A DNA stretch of 64,000 nt from Nocardia sp. BMG51109 (GCF_000526215.1 NZ_JAFQ01000004.1:4898001-4962000); one strand, 5' to 3'; positions 10,005-19,383 are shown, numbered from the stretch's first letter. The notes: generated by a model not told the origin, from the letters alone. Translations and numbers: made by a program.

Positions 10005-10367
10005 ATGGGACACGGAGTCGAGGGCCGCAGCCGTGCCGCGGCGCGGCTGGATGTCGATGCCGCCACGCACGTCGCGACGACCCTGCAGGCGCTGGCGACG
10101 CCGAGCCGGCTGCTGATCCTCACCGAACTGCGCCAGGGGCCGCAGCCGGTCAGCGCGCTGGCGGAGGCGGTCGGCATGGAACAGTCCGCGGTATCCCACC
10201 AGCTCCGCCTGCTGCGCAACCTCGGCCTGGTCGTCGGTGCCCGCACCGGCCGCAGCATCGTCTACAGCCTCTACGACAACCACGTCGCCCAACTCCTGGA
10301 CGAGGCGGTCTACCACAGCGAACATCTCCGCCTCGGCTTGTCCGACGATCCCGGGGCCGCGGGCTGA
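10005..10367 (+). CDS. nmtR: NmtR, Ni(II)/Co(II)-sensing ArsR-family repressor
   Basis: 120 residues from the ATG at 10005, opening with MGHGVEGRSR as in mycobacterial NmtR, where the extreme N-terminus (Gly-His) helps to bind Ni. The helix-turn-helix (MEQSAVSHQLRLLRNLGLV) and the sensor helix (YDNHVAQLLDEAVYHSEHL) are conserved, with the Asp and His residues of the alpha-5 and C-terminal metal site present. It should repress ctpJ and itself until Ni or Co binds. The palindrome at 9960-9975 is the likely target. Confidence 0.94.
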   Translation: MGHGVEGRSRAAARLDVDAATHVATTLQALATPSRLLILTELRQGPQPVSALAEAVGMEQSAVSHQLRLLRNLGLVVGARTGRSIVYSLYDNHVAQLLDEAVYHSEHLRLGLSDDPGAAG

Positions 10368-10496
10368 CACGGCCCGAACGGGTCACTCGGCTGAGCCGCG
10401 GCGAGAAACGCCGCCGGAATACCGGGATCGGCATCCTTCATAACCTAGCGTTTGCCGGGAAGTCGTAGGTGCCGACTGCGGAGCCGGGAGGGGCGA

Positions 10497-11528
10497 GTGG
10501 AGACCGATGTGGCGGGGGTCCGGCAGGCCGTGTCGACGGGGCGTCTCCCCGCGTGGGATCGCGTCGAAGCACTCGTCGCGGCGGCCTACGGGCGGTATCG
10601 CGGACACGGTGCCGGAGCCGTCGCCGACTACATTCCCGTGCTCGCCGAGGCCGACCCCGGATTGTTCGGCGTCGTCGTCGCGGAGGTGGCCGGTGATATG
10701 CACGCCGCGGGCGCGGCCGATGTCGAGTTCACGATCCAATCCATCTCGAAGGCATTCGTGTACGCGCTGGTCTGCGACCAACTTGGGCACGACGTGGTCC
10801 GCGATCGGGTGGGCGTCGACAACACCGGTCTGCCGTTCGACTCGGTGATCGCGATGGAACTCAACGACGGCCACCCGATGAATCCGATGGTCAACGCGGG
10901 AGCGCTGGCGACGACCGCGCTGATGCCCGCCGCCTCCCCGGACGAGCGGTGGGAACGGATTCGATCGGGTCTGTCCCGATTCGCCGGGCGGCCGCTCGAC
11001 ATCGACACCACCGTCTTCCGCTCGGAGAGTGCCACCAATCATCGCAACCGCGCCCTCGCGCAATTGCTGGAAAGTTACGGGCGGATCGATATCGACCCGC
11101 TGCGAGTCGTCGACGTCTACACCAGGCAGTGCGCGCTGCGGGTCAGCGCCCGCGATATCGCCGTCATGGGGGCCACGCTCGCGGACGGCGGCGTCAACCC
11201 GGTGACCGGCGAGCGGGTCGTCACTCCCGCGGTGTGCCGGGACACGCTGTCGGTGCTGGCGGCGACCGGGATGTACGAACGCTCCGGCGAATGGCTGTTC
11301 GAGATCGGACTGCCCGCGAAATCGGGGGTGTCCGGCGGCATCGTCGCCGTCGCGCCCGGCAAGGGCGCGATCGGAACCTTCTCGCCGCCACTGGATTCCG
11401 CCGGCAACAGCGTGCGCGGCCAGCGGGCCGTCGCCTATCTGTCGCGCACGCTCGGCCTGAACGTCTTCGCTTCCGAGGTCCACCCGCCGACTGTTCCCCC
11501 GACGACGCAGAGGAGCGGTACCGCATGA
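10497..11528 (+). CDS. glsA: Glutaminase
   Basis: 343 residues from a GTG at 10497 that follows GGGAGGGG. This is the serine-dependent beta-lactamase-fold glutaminase (GlsA/YbaS), which hydrolyses L-glutamine to glutamate and ammonia in the cytosol. Seen: FTIQSISKAFVYALV (SxxK, the nucleophile Ser and general base Lys), NPMVNAGALATTAL, ESATNHRNRALA, YTRQCALRVSARDIAVMGA and the C-terminal PAKSGVSGGIVAVAPGKGAIG. Its stop overlaps the ATG of the MFS gene (ATGA), so the two are translationally coupled. Confidence 0.93.
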   Translation: METDVAGVRQAVSTGRLPAWDRVEALVAAAYGRYRGHGAGAVADYIPVLAEADPGLFGVVVAEVAGDMHAAGAADVEFTIQSISKAFVYALVCDQLGHDVVRDRVGVDNTGLPFDSVIAMELNDGHPMNPMVNAGALATTALMPAASPDERWERIRSGLSRFAGRPLDIDTTVFRSESATNHRNRALAQLLESYGRIDIDPLRVVDVYTRQCALRVSARDIAVMGATLADGGVNPVTGERVVTPAVCRDTLSVLAATGMYERSGEWLFEIGLPAKSGVSGGIVAVAPGKGAIGTFSPPLDSAGNSVRGQRAVAYLSRTLGLNVFASEVHPPTVPPTTQRSGTA

Positions 11529-13156
11529 CCACCGTGCCGACCACCGGCGCACCGCCGGACGAGCGCAGATCCTGGCTGCCGATGGCGGGATTGTTCCTCG
11601 CGCAGGTGCTGATGTCGTTCAACGTTGCCGCACTGCCGGTTTCGCTGGGCGGCATGGTCGACGACTTCGATTCCGCGCCCACGGTGGTGAGTTCGACCAT
11701 CGTGGTCTACGGACTCGCCGTCGCCGCCCTGGTCATGGTGGGCGCCAAGCTCGGGCAGCGGATCGGCTGGGTGCTGACCTTCCGGGTGGTGATCGCCACC
11801 TTCGGCGTGTCGGCCGTGATGATGGTGCTGTCGCCGTCGATCGCGTGGGCCATCGCGGCACAGGCCGTGGCCGGGGCGTCGGCGGCCATCATCGTTCCGT
11901 CCCTGGTCGCGCTGATCGCCGAGAACTATCACGGCGGCCAGCAGGCGACGGCCATCGGATCGCTCGGCTCGGCGCGTGCCCTGTCGGGTGTCAGCGCGTT
12001 CCTGATCGGCGGCGCGCTCGGCACCCTCGTCGGCTGGCGCCCGGTGTTCGCGATCGTCATCGGCATCGCGGTACTCGTATTCGTCTTCAGTTTCACCCTG
12101 CGCTCCGATCGCGGCGATGCGGCAATCACGATCGATCTGGTGGGTGCGGTGCTGATCGGCGCCGCCATCGTGGTGCTGACGCTCGGATTCAACAACCTCA
12201 ACGCCTGGGGCGTCTTCTTCGCCGACGAGTCCGCGCCCTTCGACGTGCTCGGCGTCTCGCCCGCGCCGGTGCTGATCGTCGCCGGAGTCGTTCTCGGACA
12301 GGCGTTCTTCTTCTGGACCCGCCGCCGCACGAGGGCCGGGCAGGTGCCGCTGGTGGATCTGTCGGTGCTGGGCCGCTCCAGTGAACGGGCCGCGGTCTAC
12401 GCGATGTTCGTCGTGGTGGCGCTCGAGGCGGCGCTGAACTTCACCGTCCCGCTCTACATCCAGATCGTGCAGGGGCGAACGCCTTTCGACACCTCCCTGG
12501 CGATGATGCCGTTCAACCTGACGGTGTTCCTCACCGCGACCCTCGTCGTCCGCTTCTATACACGCTTCAGCCCCAAGGCGATCGGGGTATTCGCCTTCGT
12601 GCTCACGACCGTCGCCCTGGTGTGGCTGGCCTACGTCGTCACCAACAACTGGGAGACGTTGCCGACCATCGCCGGGCTGATCGTCTTCGGCATCGGCCAG
12701 GGCGCACTGGTCACCCTCGTCTTCAACGTCCTGGTGACGGCCGTGCCGAAAAGCCTTGCGGGCGATGTCGGATCGGTCCGCGGAACCACGCAGAACCTGG
12801 CATCGGCCGTCGGCACGGCCGTCGCGGGTGCGCTGCTGGTGACCATTCTCGGCCTCGGGGTGGGCAGGGCCCTGGCCGATCACACGGAACTGCCGGAATC
12901 GCTTGTCGCCCGGGTGAATTTGGACAATGTCAACTTCGTCGGCAACGACCAGCTGCGCGAAACCCTGCACCGGATCGGCGCGTCGCCGGCCGAGGTGGAG
13001 GCCGCGGTGGCCGTGAACGAACAGGTCCGGCTGGACACGCTCAAGTTCGGCCTGCTGATTCTTGCCGGAATCAGCGCCACCGCCATCGTTCCCGCGACCC
13101 GGCTGCCGAACTATCGTCCCGAGGAGATACCCGAGCCGGGCACCACGGGCGACTGA
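11525..13156 (+). CDS. MFS transporter coupled to glutaminase
   Basis: 543 residues with about 14 hydrophobic segments, the DHA2 (14-TM) layout. N-terminal segments cover residues 15-210; a soluble stretch of about 65 residues (ALADHTELPE to NEQVRLDTLKF) lies before the last helix, as in several DHA2 members. The ATG at 11525 overlaps the glutaminase stop, so it is expressed with glsA. A transporter tied to glutaminase could export or import Gln, Glu or a peptide, but DHA2 proteins are mostly drug or amino-acid exporters and the substrate is inferred only from context. Confidence 0.85.
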   Translation: MTTVPTTGAPPDERRSWLPMAGLFLAQVLMSFNVAALPVSLGGMVDDFDSAPTVVSSTIVVYGLAVAALVMVGAKLGQRIGWVLTFRVVIATFGVSAVMMVLSPSIAWAIAAQAVAGASAAIIVPSLVALIAENYHGGQQATAIGSLGSARALSGVSAFLIGGALGTLVGWRPVFAIVIGIAVLVFVFSFTLRSDRGDAAITIDLVGAVLIGAAIVVLTLGFNNLNAWGVFFADESAPFDVLGVSPAPVLIVAGVVLGQAFFFWTRRRTRAGQVPLVDLSVLGRSSERAAVYAMFVVVALEAALNFTVPLYIQIVQGRTPFDTSLAMMPFNLTVFLTATLVVRFYTRFSPKAIGVFAFVLTTVALVWLAYVVTNNWETLPTIAGLIVFGIGQGALVTLVFNVLVTAVPKSLAGDVGSVRGTTQNLASAVGTAVAGALLVTILGLGVGRALADHTELPESLVARVNLDNVNFVGNDQLRETLHRIGASPAEVEAAVAVNEQVRLDTLKFGLLILAGISATAIVPATRLPNYRPEEIPEPGTTGD

Positions 13157-13224
13157 AGCGCAAGGCCACGACGGCCCGCTCGGATAGTGCCTACATCGGT
13201 TGTGGCCCGGTCTTTTCCGGGGCT

Positions 13225-13641
13225 TCAGGCATCTCGCGGCATGACGACCGCGGCGAGCAACGCGGCGACGACCAGGCAGGCCGCCGCGACGGCGAGCGCC
13301 ACGGCATACCCGTGCGACAGCGCAGCCGGATCGTCCGGTCCGCCGGAGCGGCCGGTCACGGTGGCCGCCACCGTGCTCAGTGCCGCCAGGCCGATCGCGC
13401 CGCTGAGCTGACGTGTGGTGTTGAGAAGTCCGGCGGCCGTGCCCTGCTCGGCGTCGGGGACCCCGCTGGTCGCGGCCACGGTGATCGGGGTGAACGCGGC
13501 GGCGCTGCCGATGCCGAGCACGAGCCCGGGCAGCCCGACGGCCAGGAGATACGGCCTGTCCGCCCCTAGAAGTACCTCCGGAACAACCGATTCCGGCACG
13601 GGCCCGTCCGATCGGAGTCGCCGCGCGACCGGGGTCGTCAT
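13225..13641 (-). pseudogene. C-terminal remnant of a DHA2-type MFS transporter
   Basis: 138 codons encode only the last three or four helices of an EmrB/QacA-like exporter: LLAVGLPGLVLGIGSAAAF, then GVPDAEQGTAAGLLNTTRQL and a final membrane helix. The remaining about 350 N-terminal residues are absent; bases 13642-13682 hold nothing of them. It lies directly behind an intact MFS gene on the same strand, so it may be the relic of a tandem transporter pair. A functional short membrane protein is unlikely. Confidence 0.8.
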
Positions 13642-13682
13642 CCGGCCGGGCTCCGGCTGAGACCGTCGTCCGGCACGGAATG

Positions 13683-15092
13683 TCATGCGGCTTCGGAGGC
13701 CGCGGGAACCGGCTGGGCTGCCGGTGTGGTCCGTCCCGGCAGAATTGTCGCCGCGGCGCAGATCACCGGCCCGGCGGCGACCAGCCACCAGAACGTCACG
13801 CGGAACGTCGCATCCCCCGGCCCGGTGTCCGCGGCGTTCTGCAGGATCAGGGTGAGCAGCGTGATTCCCAGCGCGCCGCCGATCTGGTGCACGATGAACA
13901 ACACCGCCGTCGCCCGCGAGGTCGCGGTGGGTGCGACGGTGCGATACACCGATCCCATCGTGGCCGAAGCGACGACGCCGAGTCCGAATCCGACGGCGAC
14001 AAGTCCTGCGACAGTGAGGATTCCGTTGCCATCCAGCGCATAGGACAAGAATCCGGGAACCAGCAGCGCGCCGCCGCCGGCTACGAGGGGCCGCGCGCCG
14101 ATCAGGTCGGACAGCCGCCCCGACAGCGGTTGCCCGATCATGGCGCCGATTCCGAAGGGCGCCAACAGCAATCCGGCCGCCATGACGCCGTGCCCGCCGA
14201 TCTGCTGGAAATACAGCGGCAGCAGGAAGATCGTCCCGAACATCACCGCGCCGACCAGGAACAACACCGACACGCTCGCGGCGAACCCGCCGCTGCCGAA
14301 CAACCGCAGGTCGATCAGCGGTTCGTGCCGGGTGCGCAACGCGTGCACGGCGTATCCGGCGAACAAGGCGACGCCGATGACTCCGGCGAGGAGAACCGGT
14401 GTGGAGAAGCCGCCGGCCGCTTGGGTCAGCGCGAACATGATGGCGGCGAAACCCGGCGGGACCAGGGCGACTCCGAGTACGTCGAGGCGCTGGGCCGCGC
14501 TGCCGGAGACCGGCTTGTCGGCGGCCATGACCCGTAGTGCGAGCACGATTGCCAGCACACCGACCGGCACCTTGATCAGGAATATCGCCTGCCACGGCAG
14601 GACCTGCAGCAGCAGCCCGCCGACGACGGGACCGATCACCGGCCCGGCCGTCAGCGGGATCGAGGCCAGGCCGAGCACCCGGCCGACGCGGTGCTGCCCG
14701 GCCGCGCCGGCGAGGGTCGCCAGCATGATGGGTTCGAGCATGCCGCCGCCGAAGCCGGTCAGCAGTCGCGTCGCGATCAGGCTCGGCACGTCCCAGGCAC
14801 ACCCGGAGGCCACGGAGCCGGCGACGAACAGCGACAGCCCGATCAGCCACATGCGCCGGGCGCCGAACCGGTCGATAGCCCAGCCCGTCAGGGGCGCGGC
14901 CATCGAGACGGCCAGCAGATATGCGGTGGTCACCCACTGCATGGCCGCGAGCGTCGTACCGAACTCGTGCACCAGGGTCTCGACCCCGACACCGGTGATC
15001 GTCGTATCGAGCAGGGCGAGGAATGCCCCGAGGGTCATCGTGACCAGGAGTTTGCGGAGCGCGGGGTCCAGGCGTTCTGACCTTGTCGTCAT
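13683..15092 (-). CDS. DHA2-type MFS multidrug transporter
   Basis: 469 residues from the ATG at 15092. Motif A (GWAIDRFGARRMWLIG), motif C-like GPVIGPVVGGLLLQVLPWQAIF and about 14 hydrophobic segments identify an EmrB/QacA proton-driven drug exporter of the inner membrane. It is divergent from a TetR repressor with a strong dyad between them, the usual repressor-pump arrangement. The substrate is unknown. Confidence 0.9.
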   Translation of the reverse strand: MTTRSERLDPALRKLLVTMTLGAFLALLDTTITGVGVETLVHEFGTTLAAMQWVTTAYLLAVSMAAPLTGWAIDRFGARRMWLIGLSLFVAGSVASGCAWDVPSLIATRLLTGFGGGMLEPIMLATLAGAAGQHRVGRVLGLASIPLTAGPVIGPVVGGLLLQVLPWQAIFLIKVPVGVLAIVLALRVMAADKPVSGSAAQRLDVLGVALVPPGFAAIMFALTQAAGGFSTPVLLAGVIGVALFAGYAVHALRTRHEPLIDLRLFGSGGFAASVSVLFLVGAVMFGTIFLLPLYFQQIGGHGVMAAGLLLAPFGIGAMIGQPLSGRLSDLIGARPLVAGGGALLVPGFLSYALDGNGILTVAGLVAVGFGLGVVASATMGSVYRTVAPTATSRATAVLFIVHQIGGALGITLLTLILQNAADTGPGDATFRVTFWWLVAAGPVICAAATILPGRTTPAAQPVPAASEAA

Positions 15093-15120
15093 AATTAAGT
15101 ATCCGATCAGGATTCTATAA

Positions 15121-15138
15121 TTGCACTGATAAGTGCAA
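15121..15138. promoter_or_regulatory. Candidate TetR operator
   Basis: TTGCACT-GATA-AGTGCAA is a perfect 7-4-7 inverted repeat in the 75-bp gap between the MFS pump (start 15092) and the TetR gene (start 15168). Its position, 30 bp from each start, allows one dimer or dimer pair to block both promoters. Confidence 0.75.
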
Positions 15139-15167
15139 GGTAATGTCCATGCTGGTACCCTGGCAAT

Positions 15168-15806
15168 ATGGCTGCCACAGAGATCCCGGTCACACCGCGC
15201 GGCAGGCTGGACAAGCGTCGGGCCATCCTCGATTCCGCGCTCGAGGTGTTCGGTGAGGTCGGATACCCGGCGGCCACCGTCGACGAGATCGCCGCGCGCG
15301 CGGGCGTGGCCAAGCGGACGATCTACAACCACCTCGGCGGCAAGGAGAATCTGTTTCGCGCGTCGATACTCGACGCGGCGCAGGAGTTCCACGCGAGTCC
15401 GCTGCGGGCGGCGCGGTCGCTGCCGGCCGATCCGGAGGATCTGCGGGCCGAACTGCTCCGGATGGGGTACGAGCTGGTCAGATGCATGCGCAGCGAGCGG
15501 GTGTGGCTGATGCGGCGCCTGCTGGACGCCGAGATCGCCCGGTTCCCGGAGTTGTACGAAGAGGTTCAGCTGGGCGGCTCCGGCGAGGTTCTGGACATGT
15601 TGGCCGGGCGGCTGGCGCTGGTGGCCAACAACGGCCACCTCCGGTTGCCGGATCCGACTCGTGCGGCGAGTCAGTTTGTCGCCCTGGTCACCGACCGGCT
15701 GGCGATGTTGTCGGGCTCGGGCACCCTTCCGCTGTCGGATTCGATCGTCGACGAGACGGTCTCCGCCGGAGTGGATACCTTCTTGCGCGCTTTTGCGCCG
15801 CGGTGA
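15168..15806 (+). CDS. TetR/AcrR family repressor
   Basis: 212 residues. The N-terminal DNA-binding domain (RRAILDSALEVFGEVG, then TVDEIAARAGVAKRTIYNHLGGKENLF) is a textbook TetR helix-turn-helix. The C-terminal 140 residues form the ligand/dimer domain with the AefR-like pattern (MRSERVWLMRRLLDAEIARFPEL). It probably represses the divergent MFS pump and itself via the dyad at 15121-15138. Confidence 0.92.
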   Translation: MAATEIPVTPRGRLDKRRAILDSALEVFGEVGYPAATVDEIAARAGVAKRTIYNHLGGKENLFRASILDAAQEFHASPLRAARSLPADPEDLRAELLRMGYELVRCMRSERVWLMRRLLDAEIARFPELYEEVQLGGSGEVLDMLAGRLALVANNGHLRLPDPTRAASQFVALVTDRLAMLSGSGTLPLSDSIVDETVSAGVDTFLRAFAPR

Positions 15807-15848
15807 CCGGCAGGCACCCCGGAATTCGTTAGCCCCGGTAAGGGGTCG

Positions 15849-16529
15849 GTGAGTCGGCGTGCTGTGCCGACAGCTAGTGTGCATCTTGTGTCTAAGACGT
15901 ATTCATCGGCCGAGCGGGCGTACCGGGAGGTCAAGGAGCGCATTCTGGCCGGGGCGCTGCCCGGCGGGGAGCTGATCAGCGAGGGGGAGATCGCGACGGA
16001 TCTCGGGACGTCGCGGACCCCGGTGCGGGAGGCGTTCCTGCGGCTGGAGACCGAGGGGTGGATGAAGCTGTATCCCAAGCGGGGTGCGCTGGTGGTGCCG
16101 GTGCCGGCGGGGGAGGCCGAACATGTGGTGCACGCGCGCTACGTCGTGGAGACGGCGGCGGCGCGGGGGCTGGCGGCGGCGGATCGGGCCGGTGTCGCCG
16201 AGGCGCTGCGAGAAGCGATCGAACGGCAGCGCGAGTTCGCGGCGGCGGGGGACCTCGAACAGTTCGCCGCGATGGATACCGAGTTCCACCGCACGCTCGT
16301 GGTCGCCGCGGGCAATCCGCTGCTGATCGGTTTCTACGATTCGCTGCGCGAACGGCAGCGGCGGATGAACAGCGCCGCGGTGCGCCGTCATGCCCGCGGC
16401 GCCGAGCAGATCGTCGAACAGCACGGCCGCCTGGCCGACCGTATCGAGGCCGGTGATGCCGAGGGGTTCGCGGCGCTGCTGGTCGAACACTTGTCGGGGG
16501 TGCACCAATTGGAGCTGAAGGGACTGTGA
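15849..16529 (+). CDS. GntR family regulator (FCD domain)
   Basis: Up to 226 residues. The winged helix (AERAYREVKERILAGALPGGELISE, then LGTSRTPVREAFLRLETEGWM) is followed by an all-helical FCD domain with the metal/ligand His pattern (DTEFHRTLV, EQHGRLADRI). The start is uncertain: GTG at 15849 has AAGGGG four bases upstream, while the GTG at 15888 (SKTYSSAER) matches the usual family length. Its stop overlaps the GTG of the following MFS gene, so regulator and transporter are co-expressed. It probably senses a small organic acid. Confidence 0.88.
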   Translation: MSRRAVPTASVHLVSKTYSSAERAYREVKERILAGALPGGELISEGEIATDLGTSRTPVREAFLRLETEGWMKLYPKRGALVVPVPAGEAEHVVHARYVVETAAARGLAAADRAGVAEALREAIERQREFAAAGDLEQFAAMDTEFHRTLVVAAGNPLLIGFYDSLRERQRRMNSAAVRRHARGAEQIVEQHGRLADRIEAGDAEGFAALLVEHLSGVHQLELKGL

Positions 16530-17794
16530 CCGACATGCGAGGTGTCGTCGGAGCGCAGGCTTCGGTGGCGAGTACGGCGACGGCTCCCGAACTGTCGCCG
16601 GCGGCGGGGACGGCGCCGCGGGCCTGGTGGGGCGTCGCCGCGGCGATGTTCGCGATCGCCTGGGGCGGAAACGAATTCACGCCGCTGCTGGTGATGTACA
16701 AGAACCACGGCCTGTCGGTCACCACCGTGGACGTGCTGCTGTTCGACTACGTGCTGGGCATCGTGCCCGCGCTGCTGATCGGCGGGCCGCTGTCGGATCG
16801 CTACGGGCGCCGCCGGTTGATGTGCCCGGCGCCGCTGATCGCCGGTGCCGGATCGCTGTTGCTGGCGGCCGGTGCGGAGTCGGTGGCGGTGCTGTCGGTG
16901 GGGCGGGTGCTCAGCGGGGTCGCGCTGGGGCTGGCCATGGCCGTGGGCGGCAGCTGGGTGAAAGAGCTGTCGCAGCAACCGTATTCGGCGGCAGCCGTCG
17001 GCACCGGCGCCCGCCGTTCCGCCATGAGCCTCACGGCGGGGTTCGCGCTCGGCGCCGGAATCGCCGGGGCGCTGGCACAGTGGGCGCCGTGGCCGAACTC
17101 GCTCGCCTATCTGGTCAATCTCGCGTTGTGTCTCGCCGGGACGGCCTGGGTGGCTCGCGCCCCGGAAACGCTGGCGCCGCAGGAGAATCCGGGCCGCCTC
17201 ATCGATGATCTGAAGGTTCCGGTGTCGGGGCATCGCCGGTTCCGCGGCGTCGCGCTGCCGGTCGCGGTCTGGGTGTTCGCGTCGGTCGGGACGTCCTACG
17301 CGGTGCTGCCGACGCTGCTGGCCGACCAGGTGCGCGGGGCGCCGATCGCGTTCTCGGCGCTGCTCACCGTGCTCACCCTGGGCACCGGATTCGCCCTGCA
17401 GTCGATGGCCCGCCGGATCGATCGCCCCGGCACCGCGCGCACGTCGATCGTGGCACTGATCCTGGTATCGGCGGGCATGGTCGTCGCCGCGGTCGCCGCG
17501 GCCACGCTGACGCTGTGGGTGGCGCTGGTCGCCGCGCTGATTCTCGGTGCCGGCAACGGCATGGGCCTGGTCGCCGGGCTACAGGAGATCGAGCGCCTCG
17601 CCGAGCCCGGCGATCTCGCCGGTCTGACCGCGGTCTTCTACTCGGTCAGCTACATCGGTTTCGGCCTGCCCGCACTGCTGGCCTTCCTGCACCAGGCCGT
17701 GGGAGCCGGTTATCCGTGGATGCTCGGTGCGGGCGCGCTCGTGGCGATCGCCTGCCTGGCCGTGGTGGTGCGGAACTACCGTGTGCGAGGCTGA
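16526..17794 (+). CDS. MFS transporter downstream of GntR
   Basis: 422 residues and about 12 membrane segments, with motif A as GGPLSDRYGRRRLM. The GTG start at 16526 overlaps the GntR stop. It resembles the actinobacterial MFS exporters that follow FCD-type GntR genes. The adjacent regulator suggests an organic-acid or amino-acid substrate, but no sequence feature decides this. Confidence 0.85.
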   Translation: MTDMRGVVGAQASVASTATAPELSPAAGTAPRAWWGVAAAMFAIAWGGNEFTPLLVMYKNHGLSVTTVDVLLFDYVLGIVPALLIGGPLSDRYGRRRLMCPAPLIAGAGSLLLAAGAESVAVLSVGRVLSGVALGLAMAVGGSWVKELSQQPYSAAAVGTGARRSAMSLTAGFALGAGIAGALAQWAPWPNSLAYLVNLALCLAGTAWVARAPETLAPQENPGRLIDDLKVPVSGHRRFRGVALPVAVWVFASVGTSYAVLPTLLADQVRGAPIAFSALLTVLTLGTGFALQSMARRIDRPGTARTSIVALILVSAGMVVAAVAAATLTLWVALVAALILGAGNGMGLVAGLQEIERLAEPGDLAGLTAVFYSVSYIGFGLPALLAFLHQAVGAGYPWMLGAGALVAIACLAVVVRNYRVRG

Positions 17795-17836
17795 TTTTCG
17801 CCGCCTTCGGTGAGCGCGGCCTGTCGGTGATCACCG

Positions 17837-17868
17837 CGCCCCGGCCGCTCCTCTGGAGGACCGGGGCG
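17837..17868. terminator. Bidirectional hairpin between convergent MFS genes
   Basis: CGCCCCGG (17837-17844) pairs with CCGGGGCG (17861-17868), and inside it TCCTC pairs with GAGGA around a 2-base loop. There is no T-tract, as is common for actinobacterial terminators. It lies in the 88-bp gap between two convergent transporter genes. Confidence 0.65.
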
Positions 17869-17882
17869 GGGCTCCCGGCCAC

Positions 17883-19259
17883 CTACGCGGGTTCGGGCGC
17901 CGAGCCGACATCCTCGAGCCGGCGCCGGGTCGTGCGCTCGCCGAACAGCGCCAGCAGCGTGCCGAGCAGCAGGATGACCAGGGCCAGATAGAGGAAGACC
18001 GCGGTGTATCCCAGACCCGAGTACACCCCGCCCACGATGAACGCGCCCGCCGCACCGGACAGCCGCCCGACGCTGTTGGCGCATCCCGCGCCCAGCCCGC
18101 GCAGCCGGGTCGGGAAGACCTCCGGTAGATAGGTGTAGAGCACCGCCACGAGCATCTGCATCAGCATGTTGATCAGGAAGCCGATCACCATGACCAGCAC
18201 GGCCCCCGACGAGATGCCGAACGCCAGCAGCAACACGGTGACGACCAGGCTGATCCCGAGGATGAGGGTCTTACGCTCGAACCTGTCCACCAGCGGCCAG
18301 GCCAGCAGCGCGCCCGGCACCGCGCCGATGGCCAGCACCAGCGAGTAGTTCAGGCTCTCGGTCTGCGTGTAGCCGTCCTCGACCAGCAGCGTCGGGATCC
18401 ACGAGCTGAACCCGTAGAACCCCAGAATGAGGCAGATCATCACCGCGGACGCGACGGTCAGCCGCTGGAGGTAGGGCGGCCGCAGGAGTTCGCGGATGTT
18501 CCCGGACTCCGCGGTCTCCACGGCCGGGCCCGGTTCCGGCAGGTCGCGGCCCAGGATCCCGCGGGCCTCGGACTCCAGCTTCGCCAGCACCGGTTCGGCC
18601 TCCTCGGCACGCCCCTGGGCGACCTGCCAGCGGATCGACTCCGGGAGCAGTCGCACCGACAGGATCACCCCGACGATGCCGCCCGCGCCGATCACGAACA
18701 CCCACCGCCACGTGCCGGGCCCGATCGGCACCAGCAGCCGCGACACCGCCGCCGCGATCGGCACCCCGAGCAATCCCAGTGCGAGCGTGAGCGATTGGTA
18801 ACGGCCGCGTTGTTCCCTCGGGAACATCTCGGTGACGTACACCAGCAGCACGCCGGTCATGGCCTGCAGGCCGAAGCCGGTCAGCACCCGGGTGACGGCG
18901 AGCATCTCGACGTTCACCGACACCGCCGAGAGCAGCGAGAAGGTCGAGTAGAACACCGCGGAGCCCAGGATGGTCGGCCGCCGGCCGAATCGGTCGGCGA
19001 GGCGGCCGCCGAGCAGCCCGCCGAGGAACATGCCGAGGAACGACACCGAGGTCACGGCGCCGACGGCGGTGATCGACAGCCCCCATTCGCTGCGCAGGGC
19101 GGGCGCGACGTAGGCGAACGTGTTCAGGTCGACCAGGTCGAAGGTGAAGAAGATTCCCAGCAGCGCCACCCAGATGCGGTGCGAGCGGGTGACGACCGGG
19201 ATCCGGTCGAGTCGGGCGTCGGCCGCGCGGGTCGGCGGTGCGACGGGTGTGGCGTCCAT
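17883..19259 (-). CDS. MFS transporter (sugar/aromatic-acid porter type) of the ACATCAGA regulon
   Basis: 458 residues from the ATG at 19259, which has GGGGAG nearby; a longer open frame runs into the operator and is not used. Motif A is GGRLADRFGRRPTILG and the mid-protein PESIRWQVAQGRAEEAEPVLAKLE is typical of the metabolite-uptake MFS (SP/AAHS) branch, not drug pumps. It is divergent from the MaoC-CoA-transferase operon, and two ACATCAGA boxes lie between them, so it is the likely importer of the dicarboxylate that the operon degrades. The final 15 residues are charged and cytosolic. Confidence 0.87.
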   Translation of the reverse strand: MDATPVAPPTRAADARLDRIPVVTRSHRIWVALLGIFFTFDLVDLNTFAYVAPALRSEWGLSITAVGAVTSVSFLGMFLGGLLGGRLADRFGRRPTILGSAVFYSTFSLLSAVSVNVEMLAVTRVLTGFGLQAMTGVLLVYVTEMFPREQRGRYQSLTLALGLLGVPIAAAVSRLLVPIGPGTWRWVFVIGAGGIVGVILSVRLLPESIRWQVAQGRAEEAEPVLAKLESEARGILGRDLPEPGPAVETAESGNIRELLRPPYLQRLTVASAVMICLILGFYGFSSWIPTLLVEDGYTQTESLNYSLVLAIGAVPGALLAWPLVDRFERKTLILGISLVVTVLLLAFGISSGAVLVMVIGFLINMLMQMLVAVLYTYLPEVFPTRLRGLGAGCANSVGRLSGAAGAFIVGGVYSGLGYTAVFLYLALVILLLGTLLALFGERTTRRRLEDVGSAPEPA

Positions 19260-19293
19260 TGACACTCCCCAGTGACGTAGCTTACAACCTAAA

Positions 19294-19304
19294 ACATCAG
19301 ACAT
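19294..19304. promoter_or_regulatory. FadR/GntR-type box 1 (ACATCAGACAT)
   Basis: Same 11 bases as the box at 29325-29335. It lies 35 bp upstream of the MFS start (minus strand), in the divergent gap with the MaoC operon. Likely bound by the GntR regulator encoded at 29508-30254. Confidence 0.7.
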
Positions 19305-19383
19305 TAACGATCTGGCGCTGTCAACCCTTGCCTTGTGGCGCTACTGGGCTGTTAGTATCGCTAATCATCGCGCGACATGTAAA

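Noticed and set aside
16526..19259. A single transporter cluster with a shared function
   Set aside because: The two genes are convergent with a terminator hairpin between them and belong to different regulators.
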